Shown piece by piece: positions 28,446 through 37,284 of a stretch of DNA of 57,423 bases. Within the stretch, counting starts at the first letter, position 1. Each line of letters opens with the position of its first letter. The stretch covers positions 1 to 57,423 of the forward strand of contig JAGXGV010000078.1 in assembly GCA_024636635.1 (NCBI GenBank). Reading direction: 5' to 3'. Position numbers and translations under genes: made by a program. The stretch is from Puniceibacterium sp. (GTDB lineage: Bacteria; Pseudomonadota; Alphaproteobacteria; Rhodobacterales; Rhodobacteraceae). The notes beneath the pieces are model-generated. The model was not told the DNA's origin and made no database searches. It was given only the letters and a program-made list of their open reading frames with translations.

Positions 28446-29777
28446 TCAGCCCTTGGAAAACTCCGGATAGGCTTCCATGCCAAGCTCGGCCATGTCCAGC
28501 CCGTTGATCTCGTCCTCTTCGCTGACACGGATGCCCATGACGGCTTTCAGGATGAACCAGACCACTGCCGACACCACGAAGACGAAGATCCCGATCGAGA
28601 TCACACCCAGCGCCTGCACGCCGAACGACGTGTCCGCTGTGTAGAACGGAACCGCCATCGTGCCCCAGATGCCTGCGATCAGGTGGACCGGAATGGCGCC
28701 GACCACATCGTCGATCTTGAACTTGTCCAGCATCGGAACCGCCAACACCACGATCACGCCACCGATCGCACCGATCCAGAGCGCGCCGAACAGCGTCGGG
28801 TCAAGCGGACCTGCCGTGATCGACACCAGACCGGCAAGCGCGCCGTTCAGCACCATGGTCAGGTCAACCTTCTTGTACATGATCTGCGTCAGGATCAGCG
28901 CGGCGACCGCACCGGCTGCCGCGGCCATGTTGGTGTTTGCAAAGATGCGCGAGATGTCGGTCACGTCACCCACCGTACCGGCGGCAAGCTGCGAACCGCC
29001 GTTGAACCCGAACCAGCCGAGCCACAGGATGAACGTGCCCAGTGTCGCCAGCGCCAGGTTCGAACCCGGCATCGGCACGGTGCGACCGTCCTTGTACTTG
29101 CCAATGCGCGGTCCCAGGATCAGCGCGCCCGCCAGGGCCGCAAAACCACCGGCGGCATGCACCAGCGTCGAGCCGGCAAAGTCAGAAAAGCCCGCTTCCG
29201 AAAGCCAGCCGCCGCCCCACTGCCACGAGGCCTCGATCGGGTAGATGAACCCGGTCAGCACGACGACAAAGATCAGGAACGGCCACAGCTTGATCCGCTC
29301 GGCCAGGGTGCCCGAAACGATGGACGCCGTGGTGGCACAGAACATCAGCTGAAAGAAGAAGTCCGACCCGACCGAGGCATAATCCAGCGCCGCAGACGCC
29401 GCATCCAGCCCAACGGGTTCCAGAACAGTGGGCGAGAACAGCGTGCCGACGTAACCTGCGATGGTCCAGGCATCACCCGGATACATCAGGTTGAAGCCGA
29501 CCAGCCAGTACATGATCGCCGCGATGGAAAACAGTGCGATGTTCTTGGTCAGCTGCATCGCCACGTTCTTGGACCGCACAAGGCCGGCCTCGAGCATGGT
29601 AAAACCTGCCGCCATCCAGAACACGAGAAAGCCGCTGATAAGGAACAGCAGCGTGGTAAAGATGTAGGGGTTGATGTCAGGCGCGACTGCGGCTTCAGCC
29701 GTGGCGTCCTGTGCAAAGCCAAGGCTGGGCAGCGCGATCAGCGCGGCAGCCGGGGCAAGTATCTTGAGAAGTTTCAT
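28446..29777 (-). CDS. amtB: Ammonium transporter AmtB
   Basis: A 443-residue Amt/MEP channel that brings ammonium through the inner membrane under nitrogen limitation. It has a cleavable-looking N-terminal signal (MKLLKILAPAAALIALPSLGFAQ), as in many proteobacterial Amt proteins, eleven hydrophobic helices, the periplasmic binding-site region FQLMFCATTASIVSGTLAER and the twin-His pore residues in STLVHAAGG and PVHLIAGIWGT. ATG 29777 is preferred over an upstream in-frame start because the signal sequence begins there. It lies 35 nt after glnK in the classical operon, whose PII product plugs the channel. Confidence 0.96.
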   Translation of the reverse strand: MKLLKILAPAAALIALPSLGFAQDATAEAAVAPDINPYIFTTLLFLISGFLVFWMAAGFTMLEAGLVRSKNVAMQLTKNIALFSIAAIMYWLVGFNLMYPGDAWTIAGYVGTLFSPTVLEPVGLDAASAALDYASVGSDFFFQLMFCATTASIVSGTLAERIKLWPFLIFVVVLTGFIYPIEASWQWGGGWLSEAGFSDFAGSTLVHAAGGFAALAGALILGPRIGKYKDGRTVPMPGSNLALATLGTFILWLGWFGFNGGSQLAAGTVGDVTDISRIFANTNMAAAAGAVAALILTQIMYKKVDLTMVLNGALAGLVSITAGPLDPTLFGALWIGAIGGVIVVLAVPMLDKFKIDDVVGAIPVHLIAGIWGTMAVPFYTADTSFGVQALGVISIGIFVFVVSAVVWFILKAVMGIRVSEEDEINGLDMAELGMEAYPEFSKG

Positions 29778-29812
29778 TCGTCCGTTTCCCTTTGTCTCTC
29801 GTCGCTGCGGTG

Positions 29813-30151
29813 TCAAAGCGCGTCTGCGTTGGTCTCGCCCGTGCGCACGCGTACGGCCTGCAACACGTCCAGCACGAAAATCTTGCCGTCCCCGATCTTG
29901 CCGGTCTGCGCCGTCTTTGCGATCGTTTCGACCACCTGGTCTGCCATCGCGGAGGCCACGACGATCTCAAGCTTTATCTTCGGCACGAAGTTCACCGCGT
30001 ATTCTGCGCCGCGGTAGATCTCGGTATGTCCCGATTGAGAGCCGAAGCCCTTGATTTCTGTCACCATCATGCCGCGCACGCCGATGGAGGTCAGCGCCTC
30101 GCGGACCTCCTCCAGCTTGAACGGCTTGATCGTTGCAATGATGAGTTTCAC
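29813..30151 (-). CDS. glnK: Nitrogen regulatory PII protein GlnK
   Basis: A 112-residue PII signal transducer that senses 2-oxoglutarate and ATP/ADP and blocks AmtB when nitrogen is sufficient. The T-loop GFGSQSGHTEIYRGAEY carries the uridylylation site Tyr51 and Tyr46; the B-loop region TGKIGDGKIFV is intact. The coupling with amtB favours GlnK over GlnB. About 255 nt separate it from the divergent penicillin-binding protein gene. I could not identify a clear sigma-54 promoter (GG-N10-GC) upstream. Confidence 0.95.
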   Translation of the reverse strand: MKLIIATIKPFKLEEVREALTSIGVRGMMVTEIKGFGSQSGHTEIYRGAEYAVNFVPKIKLEIVVASAMADQVVETIAKTAQTGKIGDGKIFVLDVLQAVRVRTGETNADAL

Positions 30152-30276
30152 CTTGGTCCCTTTCGGTTTGGCAGGTCGGGCCCTGCTGTATGCTTCCGCA
30201 GAAGGTGCCTTGCGGTTCCATTTTGGAAGGGCAGAGCGCCAGTTTTACGACCATCGGCCATGAGTTTTTGCACAAA

Positions 30277-30346
30277 TTTTGCACATATCGGGATTTAAGT
30301 TCATAAATTAAGCACAATAAAAAACTGTGATCCTTTGCACTATCGG
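30277..30346. promoter_or_regulatory. Repeated TTTGCAC-TATCGG motif between glnK and the PBP gene
   Basis: TTTGCACATATCGG (30279-30292) and TTTGCACTATCGG (30334-30346) are direct repeats differing by one inserted base. They lie in the AT-rich divergent intergenic region. They could bind a regulator of glnK or of the PBP gene; no known consensus was matched. Confidence 0.35.
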
Positions 30347-30406
30347 TCCACATCCCGCATCAAAGCAGTTAAGTTGTAAAAAAAGAGCAGCAGTCAGGCA
30401 AAGAAC

Positions 30407-32617
30407 ATGAGTGATTCAGGTCGTGGTAAGGGACGCCTCGTTGCCGACCGCCGGTATCCCGCAAGGAAGGCGCCCGCCAAACCCGGGACCACGCCCTCCA
30501 AAACCGTGAAAACCGCAAAGACCGGCGGCATGCGGCGCAAGACCACTCGGCCCCGCCGCGCGCGAAATCCCGTTGTGGCCTTCTTTCTGGGCATCTTCGG
30601 CTTTTTCTTCGGGCTGGCCTGGCGCATCGTCTGGCGCGTGACCGCGGTGATCGCGCTCGTGATCGGTCTTGCGGTGGCCTATACCTACACCACCGTTCCC
30701 GAGCTCAGCACGTTGCTGGATGGCCGCGCGCAGGGGTCCGTCACGCTGACCGACCGCGACGGCACGGTCTTTGCCTGGCGTGGCGACCAGTTCGGCGGAA
30801 CGGTCACGGCGGATTCCGTCTCGCCCTATCTGCGCGATGCGGTGATCGCGACAGAGGACCGGCGCTTTTTCATGCACCCCGGCGTTGATCCCGTGGGCAT
30901 CGCCTCGGCTATCCGCATCAACCTGCGCGAAGGCCGCGGCCCGCTTCAGGGGCACGGCGGATCGACCATTACCCAGCAAACGGCAAAACTTCTGTGTCTT
31001 GGCCGGGAATACGATGCCACCGAATGGGAGAACGAGGCTGAATATGTCGGGGACTGCCGCCAGACCTCACTGGCGCGCAAGGCCAAGGAGGCGCTTTATG
31101 CCGTCGCGATGGAGATCAAGTTCACCAAGAAGGACATTCTGTCGATCTACCTCAACCGCGCCTATCTGGGCGCTGGTGCCTATGGCGCCGAGGCTGCGGC
31201 GCAGCGTTACTTTTCCAAACCCGCCTCGGCGTTGAATCCTGCGGAATCCGCGATGATCGCCGGGCTGCTGACCGCGCCCTCGTCGCTGGCGCCCACGTCC
31301 GATATCGAACGGTCACGCAACCGGGCCGCGACCGTGATCGGGCTGATGCAGAACCAGGGCTATCTCACCGACGCCAAGGCCGACGAGGCGCGGTCCAGTC
31401 CCGCCGTCCTGTCCGAAGCGGCCGAGGCACGCGCCGGTGGCTATTACGCCGATTGGGTGATGGACACGATCCCCGATTTCGCCTCGGTCGAATCGCGCCA
31501 GGATGTCCAGATCCGCACCACCCTCGACCAGCGCCTGCAAAAGGCGGCAGAGGATGCGATGAATGTGATCTTCAACGAAAAGGTGCGCGAAGGGTCCGCG
31601 GCACAGGCCGCCATCGTCGTCATGTCCGCCGATGGCGCCGTGCGCGCGATGGTGGGCGGGCGCAAGACCGGCGTGTCCGGCGTGTTCAACCGTGCCACTC
31701 AGGCCAAGCGCCAGACCGGATCGGCGTTCAAGCCGTTCATCTATGCCACCGCTCTGGAACTCGGCTACGGACCGTTCGACACCGTCGTCGATGAACCCCT
31801 GTGCATGAACATCCCGGGCTCGGGCCAGTGGTGCCCGCAAAACTACACCAAGGAATACAAGGGTCGGGTCACCCTGACCGATGCCCTGAAGGAGTCGCTG
31901 AACATCCCTGCGATCAAGATATCCGAAGACGTGGGGCGCGATCTGGTGAGCAGGGTCGCCGATCAGTTCGGCATCAATTCGGCGCTGAACGACACACCGG
32001 CCATGGCGCTCGGCACTTCCGAAGCCTCGCTTCTGGAAATGACCGGGGCCTATGCGGGCATCCTGAACGGCGGATCGTCGGTGCGGCCCTACGGCCTGAT
32101 CGAACTGCGCATCAAGGGCGATCCGGATCCCATGATCGGTGCCGGGGGCGGCATCGGCGAACGGGTCATAAACGAAAAGGCCGCCAAGGAACTGATCTAC
32201 ATGATGGAAAAGGTCATTTCAGAAGGCACCGGACGCCGTGCCCGCCTGGAAGGACGGGCGGCTGCAGGCAAGACCGGCACCACCCAGGCGGCGCGGGATG
32301 CCTGGTTCCTGGGCTTCACGGCGGACTACGTCGCGGGCGTCTGGATGGGCAATGACGACAACACGCCGCTGACGGGCGTGACCGGCGGCGGTCTGCCCGC
32401 CGACATCTGGCGCGAGGTGATGGTGCGCGTCAACGACGGCATCGAGCCTAAGCCGCTTCCCATGATCGTCCCGGAACCTCCGGCCCCGCAGGTCGTCGCC
32501 CAGCCGCAGCCGCAACAGACCCAGCCCCGTCCGCAGCCGCAACAGCAACAGCGCCGAACCGATCCGGTCGAGAATTTCGTCAATCAGCTCCTGCGCGACA
32601 TCCTGGGCGGAAACTAG
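30407..32617 (+). CDS. Class A penicillin-binding protein (PBP1A/1B-like transglycosylase-transpeptidase)
   Basis: A bifunctional peptidoglycan synthase of 736 residues. A basic Arg/Lys-rich cytoplasmic tail (1-60) and one membrane span (about 64-92) are followed by the glycosyltransferase GT51 domain (AVIATEDRRFFMHPGVDPVG with catalytic Glu, HGGSTITQQTAK). The transpeptidase domain has SxxK motif SAFK (in QTGSAFKPFIYA), SLN (KESLNIPAIK) and KTG (AAGKTGTTQAARDAWF). The C-terminal tail is Pro/Gln-rich (QPQPQQTQPRPQPQQQQ), probably disordered. ATG 30407 opens a Ser/Arg-rich leader. Divergent from glnK. Confidence 0.94.
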   Translation: MSDSGRGKGRLVADRRYPARKAPAKPGTTPSKTVKTAKTGGMRRKTTRPRRARNPVVAFFLGIFGFFFGLAWRIVWRVTAVIALVIGLAVAYTYTTVPELSTLLDGRAQGSVTLTDRDGTVFAWRGDQFGGTVTADSVSPYLRDAVIATEDRRFFMHPGVDPVGIASAIRINLREGRGPLQGHGGSTITQQTAKLLCLGREYDATEWENEAEYVGDCRQTSLARKAKEALYAVAMEIKFTKKDILSIYLNRAYLGAGAYGAEAAAQRYFSKPASALNPAESAMIAGLLTAPSSLAPTSDIERSRNRAATVIGLMQNQGYLTDAKADEARSSPAVLSEAAEARAGGYYADWVMDTIPDFASVESRQDVQIRTTLDQRLQKAAEDAMNVIFNEKVREGSAAQAAIVVMSADGAVRAMVGGRKTGVSGVFNRATQAKRQTGSAFKPFIYATALELGYGPFDTVVDEPLCMNIPGSGQWCPQNYTKEYKGRVTLTDALKESLNIPAIKISEDVGRDLVSRVADQFGINSALNDTPAMALGTSEASLLEMTGAYAGILNGGSSVRPYGLIELRIKGDPDPMIGAGGGIGERVINEKAAKELIYMMEKVISEGTGRRARLEGRAAAGKTGTTQAARDAWFLGFTADYVAGVWMGNDDNTPLTGVTGGGLPADIWREVMVRVNDGIEPKPLPMIVPEPPAPQVVAQPQPQQTQPRPQPQQQQRRTDPVENFVNQLLRDILGGN

Positions 32618-32664
32618 GCCCCAGCGCGCAGGGAACATCCGTCAAAGTGACACTGCCCGGATGT

Positions 32665-32682
32665 TTATGACCGCGGTCATAG
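32665..32682. promoter_or_regulatory. Solitary TTATGACCGCGGTCATA palindrome upstream of the secretion operon
   Basis: TTATGACCGCGGTCATAG, a 16-bp perfect palindrome (TATGACCGCGGTCATA, 32666-32681). It is the same extended motif as the 3346-3363 site, and lies 164 nt before the type I secretion ABC gene and 48 nt after the PBP stop. Its position suits an operator for the secretion operon, but no regulator is known. Confidence 0.55.
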
Positions 32683-32845
32683 ATGTCCGGGGCCCGCATG
32701 GAAGGGTCCATCGCTCTGTCGGAAGGGCGCCTGGAAAGCGTGAAAACAGGTTTGCGAACAAAGTGTGTGTGGCGACCCGTTCTCATATGCACTATCACTT
32801 GGGGCGAATTACGTAAAATTCACTTACCTGCCGTATTAAAAGGGC

Positions 32846-34591
32846 ATGACTTCCCTGATGACATCAAATCGCAAAGACACCGGTCGTGACGAATTGCGCG
32901 CAGCGCGGCGCGAAAGTCGACCGTATTTCTGGTTCGTGGGCATCTTCAGCTTTTTCGTCAACTTGCTGATGCTGACCGGCCCGCTCTACATGTTGCAGGT
33001 CTATGACCGCGTGCTCGGTTCCCGGTCAGAGGCGACGCTGATTGCGCTTTCGCTGATCGTGGTATTCCTTTACGGCATGATGGGGCTGCTCGACTATGTC
33101 CGCGGGCGAGTCATGGGCCGTGTCGCGGCCCGGTTCCAGTCGCGCCTTGACCTGCGGGTGTTCGATGCGGTCGTGCGCCGCGCATCCACGCAACCGGACG
33201 AACTGGCCGCCACGGGGCTGCGCGACCTTGAATCGGTGCAGCGGCTCATGGCCTCACCCGTGCTGATGGCTTTGTTCGACATCCCCTGGACGCCGTTTTT
33301 CCTGTTCGGCATCATGCTGTTTCACCCCTGGCTGGGCTACCTTGCGCTGGCCGGCGGCGGCACATTGATCGTGATCGCGCTGATAAATCAGTATGTGACC
33401 CGCAATCCGACGATGAAATCCAACAGCGCCACCTTCCAGTCGGAAAAGATCTCGGACCAGATCCGGGGCGAATCCGAGATGGTGCAGGCGATGGGCATGC
33501 GCGGCGACGCCTTCCGCCGCTGGCAGAAGGCGCGCGATTCCTCGCTCAAGGGACAGATCGCCTCGGCCGATCTGCTGGGCAGTTTTTCAACCGTGACCAA
33601 GACGCTGCGGCTGCTGCTGCAATCGGCCATGCTGGGCCTTGGCGCCTATCTGGTGTTGCAGAACGAACTGACGCCCGGCGCGATGATCGCCGGGTCGATC
33701 CTGATGGGCCGGGCGCTGGCCCCGATCGAAATGGCAATCGGCCAGTGGGCGGTGATCGAACGGGCGCGCAAGGGCTGGGAAAACCTGTCCCGCCTGCTGA
33801 CCGAAGTCCCGGTCGAGGCGCCGCGCACCGATCTGCCCGTACCACAGGCCAAACTCGACGTGATGCAACTGACCGTGGTGCCGCCGGGCGAACAGCAGGC
33901 TTCGCTGCGCCTTCTCAGCTTTACCGTGCTGCCGGGTCAGGCCGTCGGCGTGATCGGGTCCTCCGGTGCGGGGAAATCGACACTGGCCCGGGCCCTGACC
34001 GGCGTCTGGCGTCCGGCGGGGGGCAAGATCCGGCTGGACGGCGCATCGATCGACCAGTACGGCACCGATGTCCTGGGCCGTTATATCGGGTATCTGCCCC
34101 AGCGCGTGACGCTGTTCGACGGCACGATTGCCGAAAATATCGCCCGACTGTCCGCCACGCCCGACGCCGGCAAGATCGTAGAGGCGGCCAAGAAAGCAGC
34201 GGCGCATGACATGATTCTCAAGCTGCCGGATGGCTATGACACCCGCGTGTCGGCCACCGGTGGGCGGCTTTCTGGCGGCCAGATGCAGCGCATCGGACTG
34301 GCCCGGGCGATGTACGGCAATCCGATGATCCTCGTGCTGGACGAGCCGAATTCAAACCTCGACAATGAAGGATCCGAAGCCGTGAACCAGGCGATCCGCG
34401 CCATGAAGTCCGAAGGCAAATCCGTGCTGATCATGGCCCACCGTCCGGCCGCAATCAAGGAGTGTGACATGCTTCTCATGCTCGAAGCGGGCAGCCGGGC
34501 CGCCTTTGGCCCCAAGGATGAAGTACTCAAACAGATGGTGCAGAACCATCAGCAGATCGCCCAAGCCGTGGGCCCCGGAGGTGTGAGATGA
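32846..34591 (+). CDS. Type I secretion system permease/ATPase
   Basis: The inner-membrane ABC exporter (PrtD/PrsD-like, 581 residues) of a type I secretion system. Six transmembrane helices (about 28-300; YFWFVGIFSFFVNLLMLTGPLYMLQVYDRVLGSRS is the family's start) lead to the nucleotide-binding domain with Walker A GSSGAGKST, Q-loop, LSGGQ signature, Walker B MILVLDEPNSNLDNEG and the H-loop AHRP. There is no N-terminal C39 peptidase or C39-like domain. A second ATG lies four codons in (32858). It is coupled to the membrane-fusion gene by ATGA. No outer-membrane TolC or RTX substrate gene is nearby. Confidence 0.93.
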   Translation: MTSLMTSNRKDTGRDELRAARRESRPYFWFVGIFSFFVNLLMLTGPLYMLQVYDRVLGSRSEATLIALSLIVVFLYGMMGLLDYVRGRVMGRVAARFQSRLDLRVFDAVVRRASTQPDELAATGLRDLESVQRLMASPVLMALFDIPWTPFFLFGIMLFHPWLGYLALAGGGTLIVIALINQYVTRNPTMKSNSATFQSEKISDQIRGESEMVQAMGMRGDAFRRWQKARDSSLKGQIASADLLGSFSTVTKTLRLLLQSAMLGLGAYLVLQNELTPGAMIAGSILMGRALAPIEMAIGQWAVIERARKGWENLSRLLTEVPVEAPRTDLPVPQAKLDVMQLTVVPPGEQQASLRLLSFTVLPGQAVGVIGSSGAGKSTLARALTGVWRPAGGKIRLDGASIDQYGTDVLGRYIGYLPQRVTLFDGTIAENIARLSATPDAGKIVEAAKKAAAHDMILKLPDGYDTRVSATGGRLSGGQMQRIGLARAMYGNPMILVLDEPNSNLDNEGSEAVNQAIRAMKSEGKSVLIMAHRPAAIKECDMLLMLEAGSRAAFGPKDEVLKQMVQNHQQIAQAVGPGGVR

Positions 34592-35898
34592 GCGCCGAGA
34601 CAGACCGTGACTTTCCAGTACGCACGCCGATGGTGATCGGAGTGCTGTCGCTTTTTGTGCTGGTCGGGGGATTCGGCACCTGGGCGGCGACCACGAACAT
34701 CTCCGGCGCGATCATCGCCTCGGGTCAGATCGAGGTCGACCAGAACCGGCAGGTGGTCCAGCACCCCGAAGGCGGCGTCGTTGCCGAGATCCTTGTGAGC
34801 GAAGGGGATACCGTCACCGAAGGCGAGGCACTGATTCGTCTGGACCCCAACCGCGTGAAGTCCGAACTGACCATCATCGAGGGCCAGTATTTCGAATTGG
34901 TAGCCCGCCGCGCCCGGCTTCAGGCCGAACGCGACGGCCGCGACACCATCACCTTCGATGAGTCAGTGCTGGCCCGCGCCGAAGATGACGACGACGTGGC
35001 TGAACTGGTCGAGGGCCAGCGCAACCTGTTCGACGCGAGGCGCAATTCGCTTGAACGCCAGACCGAACAGCTTGCCAAGCGGCGCGACCAGATCGCAGAC
35101 CAGATCGTCGGGATCGACGCCCAGCAGACTGCCTTGCTGCGCCAGCTCAAACTGATCGAACAGGAACTGCGCGACCAGCAATCGCTGCTTGACCGGGGTC
35201 TGGCCCAGGCCAGCCGCGTTCTGAGCCTGCAACGCGAAGAGGCGCGTCTTTCCGGCACCGTCGGCGACCTCACGGCGCAGAAGGCACAGGCCGAGGGCCG
35301 CAGCACCGAAATCGACATCCAGATCCTCCAGCTTGACACCGAGCGGCGAGAGGAAGCGATCACCACGCTGCGCGATTCCCAGTTCCGGGAACGCGAACTG
35401 GCGGAACAGCGCAACGCCCTTCTTGATCGACTGGACAGGATGGTGATCACTGCGCCGGTTTCGGGCGTGGTTTACGGCCTGAAGGTTTTTGCCCCGCGAT
35501 CGGTTGTTCGCGCCGCCGACCCGGTCATGTTTCTTGTGCCGCAGGATCGGCCGCTGGTCATTGCGGCGCAGGTGCTGCCGATCCACATCGACCAGCTGTT
35601 TCTGGACCAGACCGTGTCGCTGCGGTTTCCCGCGCTCGACCAGCGCCAGACCCCGGAATTGTTCGGAAACGTGGTGCTGATTTCAGCGGATTCCTTTCAG
35701 GATGAAGGTTCGCAGGTCAGCTACTACCGCGCGGAAATCGTTCTGTCCGAGGGCGAGGTCAACCGCCTGCCCGATGGGAGCACGCTGATTCCCGGCATGC
35801 CGGTCGAGGCGTTCATCCGCACCGCCGACCGTACCCCGCTTGCCTATCTGGTAAAGCCCTTCATGGACTATTTCACCAAGGCTTTCCGGGAAAGCTGA
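34588..35898 (+). CDS. HlyD family membrane fusion protein of type I secretion
   Basis: A periplasmic adaptor (436 residues) that joins the ABC exporter to an outer-membrane channel. One N-terminal transmembrane helix (about 13-38), then a lipoyl-like half (GQIEVDQNRQVVQHPEGGVVAEILVSEGD), a long coiled-coil hairpin (about 85-280, heptad-rich with many Gln, Leu and Arg), the second lipoyl half (VITAPVSGVVYGLKV) and a beta-barrel domain. Length and arrangement match PrtE/PrsE. The start overlaps the ABC stop by ATGA. Confidence 0.94.
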   Translation: MSAETDRDFPVRTPMVIGVLSLFVLVGGFGTWAATTNISGAIIASGQIEVDQNRQVVQHPEGGVVAEILVSEGDTVTEGEALIRLDPNRVKSELTIIEGQYFELVARRARLQAERDGRDTITFDESVLARAEDDDDVAELVEGQRNLFDARRNSLERQTEQLAKRRDQIADQIVGIDAQQTALLRQLKLIEQELRDQQSLLDRGLAQASRVLSLQREEARLSGTVGDLTAQKAQAEGRSTEIDIQILQLDTERREEAITTLRDSQFRERELAEQRNALLDRLDRMVITAPVSGVVYGLKVFAPRSVVRAADPVMFLVPQDRPLVIAAQVLPIHIDQLFLDQTVSLRFPALDQRQTPELFGNVVLISADSFQDEGSQVSYYRAEIVLSEGEVNRLPDGSTLIPGMPVEAFIRTADRTPLAYLVKPFMDYFTKAFRES

Positions 35899-36029
35899 CC
35901 AGCCGGACGTGGGCGGATGCCCACCCCCGACCTTTGCAGCCCTGCCCCTTTATTGCTGTCCGGGCGGCCTTCCAAATCCCCGCGACCTCGCCTAGCCTGC
36001 GCCCGACCATGACAGTGAAAGGTCTGCAA

Positions 36030-36494
36030 ATGACAAATCCCGTTGATGCCCGTCTGGCCGAACTTGGCCTCACCCTGCCCGCCGCGCCGGCCCCGGCCGC
36101 GAATTACGTGCCCTTCGTGCGCTCTGGCAGCACACTTTATGTTTCTGGGCAGATCTCGAACGGTCCTGACGGGCTGATCAAGGGAAGGCTTGGCGATTCC
36201 CTGTCGGTTGAGGACGGCGCCACCGCCGCCCGCGCCTGCGCGCTCAGCCTGCTGGCGCAGGTCCGCGCGGCGCTCGACGGCGATTTCGGCAGGCTCAGGC
36301 GCGTGGTCAAGCTGACCGGGTTCGTGAATTCGACCGCCGATTTCACCGATCAGCCGAAGGTGATCAACGGTGCCTCGGACCTGCTGGTCGAGATTCTGGG
36401 CGATGCCGGACGCCACGCCCGCTCTGCCGTCTCGGCCGCCAGCCTGCCGCTGGGCGTCGCCGTGGAAATCGAAGGTATCTTTGAAATCGAATGA
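36030..36494 (+). CDS. RidA family (YjgF/YER057c/UK114) protein
   Basis: A 154-residue protein of the Rid superfamily, whose RidA members hydrolyse reactive enamine/imine intermediates such as 2-aminoacrylate. It is longer than archetypal RidA (about 128) and begins MTNPVDARLAELGLTLPAAP, a signature of the YjgF-like subgroup with an N-terminal extension. The family glycine-rich SGQISNGPDG and the VEIEGIFEIE end are present, but the canonical catalytic Arg context (VKTTVF..) is replaced by VKLTGFVNST, so its substrate range may differ. ATG 36030 has an AAAGG upstream; 36009 is an alternative. It overlaps the next gene by ATGA. Confidence 0.88.
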   Translation: MTNPVDARLAELGLTLPAAPAPAANYVPFVRSGSTLYVSGQISNGPDGLIKGRLGDSLSVEDGATAARACALSLLAQVRAALDGDFGRLRRVVKLTGFVNSTADFTDQPKVINGASDLLVEILGDAGRHARSAVSAASLPLGVAVEIEGIFEIE

Positions 36495-37240
36495 CCCCGC
36501 TTCCGCAGGCCTTTCTGGACAGGCCCATCGCGCACAGGGCACTGCACGGCCCCGGCGCGCCCGAAAATTCCCGCGCCGCCGTGCGTCGGGCCATTGCGGC
36601 GGGCTACGGGATCGAGATCGACCTGCAACTGTCGGCAGATGACATCGCCATGGTGTTTCACGACTACGACCTGTCCCGCCTGACCATGGCCAACGGAGCG
36701 CTGCACCAGCGCAGCGCGTCCGACCTGGCCGCGATCCCGCTGCGCGGCGGCGAAGAGAGCATCCCGACACTGGCCGAAATCCTTGCGCTGGTCGCGGGCC
36801 AGGTGCCACTGCTGATCGAGATCAAGGATCAGGACGGCGCACTTGGCCCCGCCGTGGGACCGCTGGAACAGGCGGCGGCCCGCGATCTGGCAAAGTACCG
36901 CGGACCTGTGGCCGTCATGTCATTCAATCCGCATGCCATGGCCCGGATGGCGGAACTGGCGCCGGACCTGCCGCGCGGGCTGATCACCTGCGCCTTCACG
37001 CCAGAGGACTGGCCGACCGTGCCCGCCGCAACCCGCAACGCACTGCGCGATATTCCGGATTACGTCCGAACCGGTGCGTCGTTCATCAGCCACGAAGCGG
37101 CGGACCTGTCCCGCCCGCGGGTCGCGGAACTGCGCACGCAAGGTGCGACAATCCTGTGCTGGACCATCCGTTCGCCGCAAGCCGAGGCAGAGGCGCGCAG
37201 AGTCGCACAGAATGTGACCTTCGAGGGTTACACCGCTTGA
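36491..37240 (+). CDS. Glycerophosphodiester phosphodiesterase
   Basis: A 249-residue GDPD TIM-barrel enzyme releasing glycerol 3-phosphate from deacylated phospholipids. The active-site pieces are visible: AHRALHGPGAPENS (HR and E-N), EIDLQLSADDIAMVFHDYDLSRLT (metal ligands Glu and Asp, catalytic HD), LIEIKDQ and the C-terminal CWTIRS. No signal peptide, so cytosolic action is likely. Second gene of the overlapping ridA-like, gdpD, acyltransferase, pterin dehydratase cluster. Confidence 0.93.
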   Translation: MTPLPQAFLDRPIAHRALHGPGAPENSRAAVRRAIAAGYGIEIDLQLSADDIAMVFHDYDLSRLTMANGALHQRSASDLAAIPLRGGEESIPTLAEILALVAGQVPLLIEIKDQDGALGPAVGPLEQAAARDLAKYRGPVAVMSFNPHAMARMAELAPDLPRGLITCAFTPEDWPTVPAATRNALRDIPDYVRTGASFISHEAADLSRPRVAELRTQGATILCWTIRSPQAEAEARRVAQNVTFEGYTA

Positions 37241-37284
37241 AGCCTTTCCCCGAAGGCACAGATACAAGCGCAAAGGGGGCGCCA

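Noticed and set aside
30152..30406. A sigma-54 promoter with NtrC sites for glnK
   Set aside because: No GG-N10-GC element with the right flanks was found on the minus strand; GCAC half-sites are direct, not inverted.
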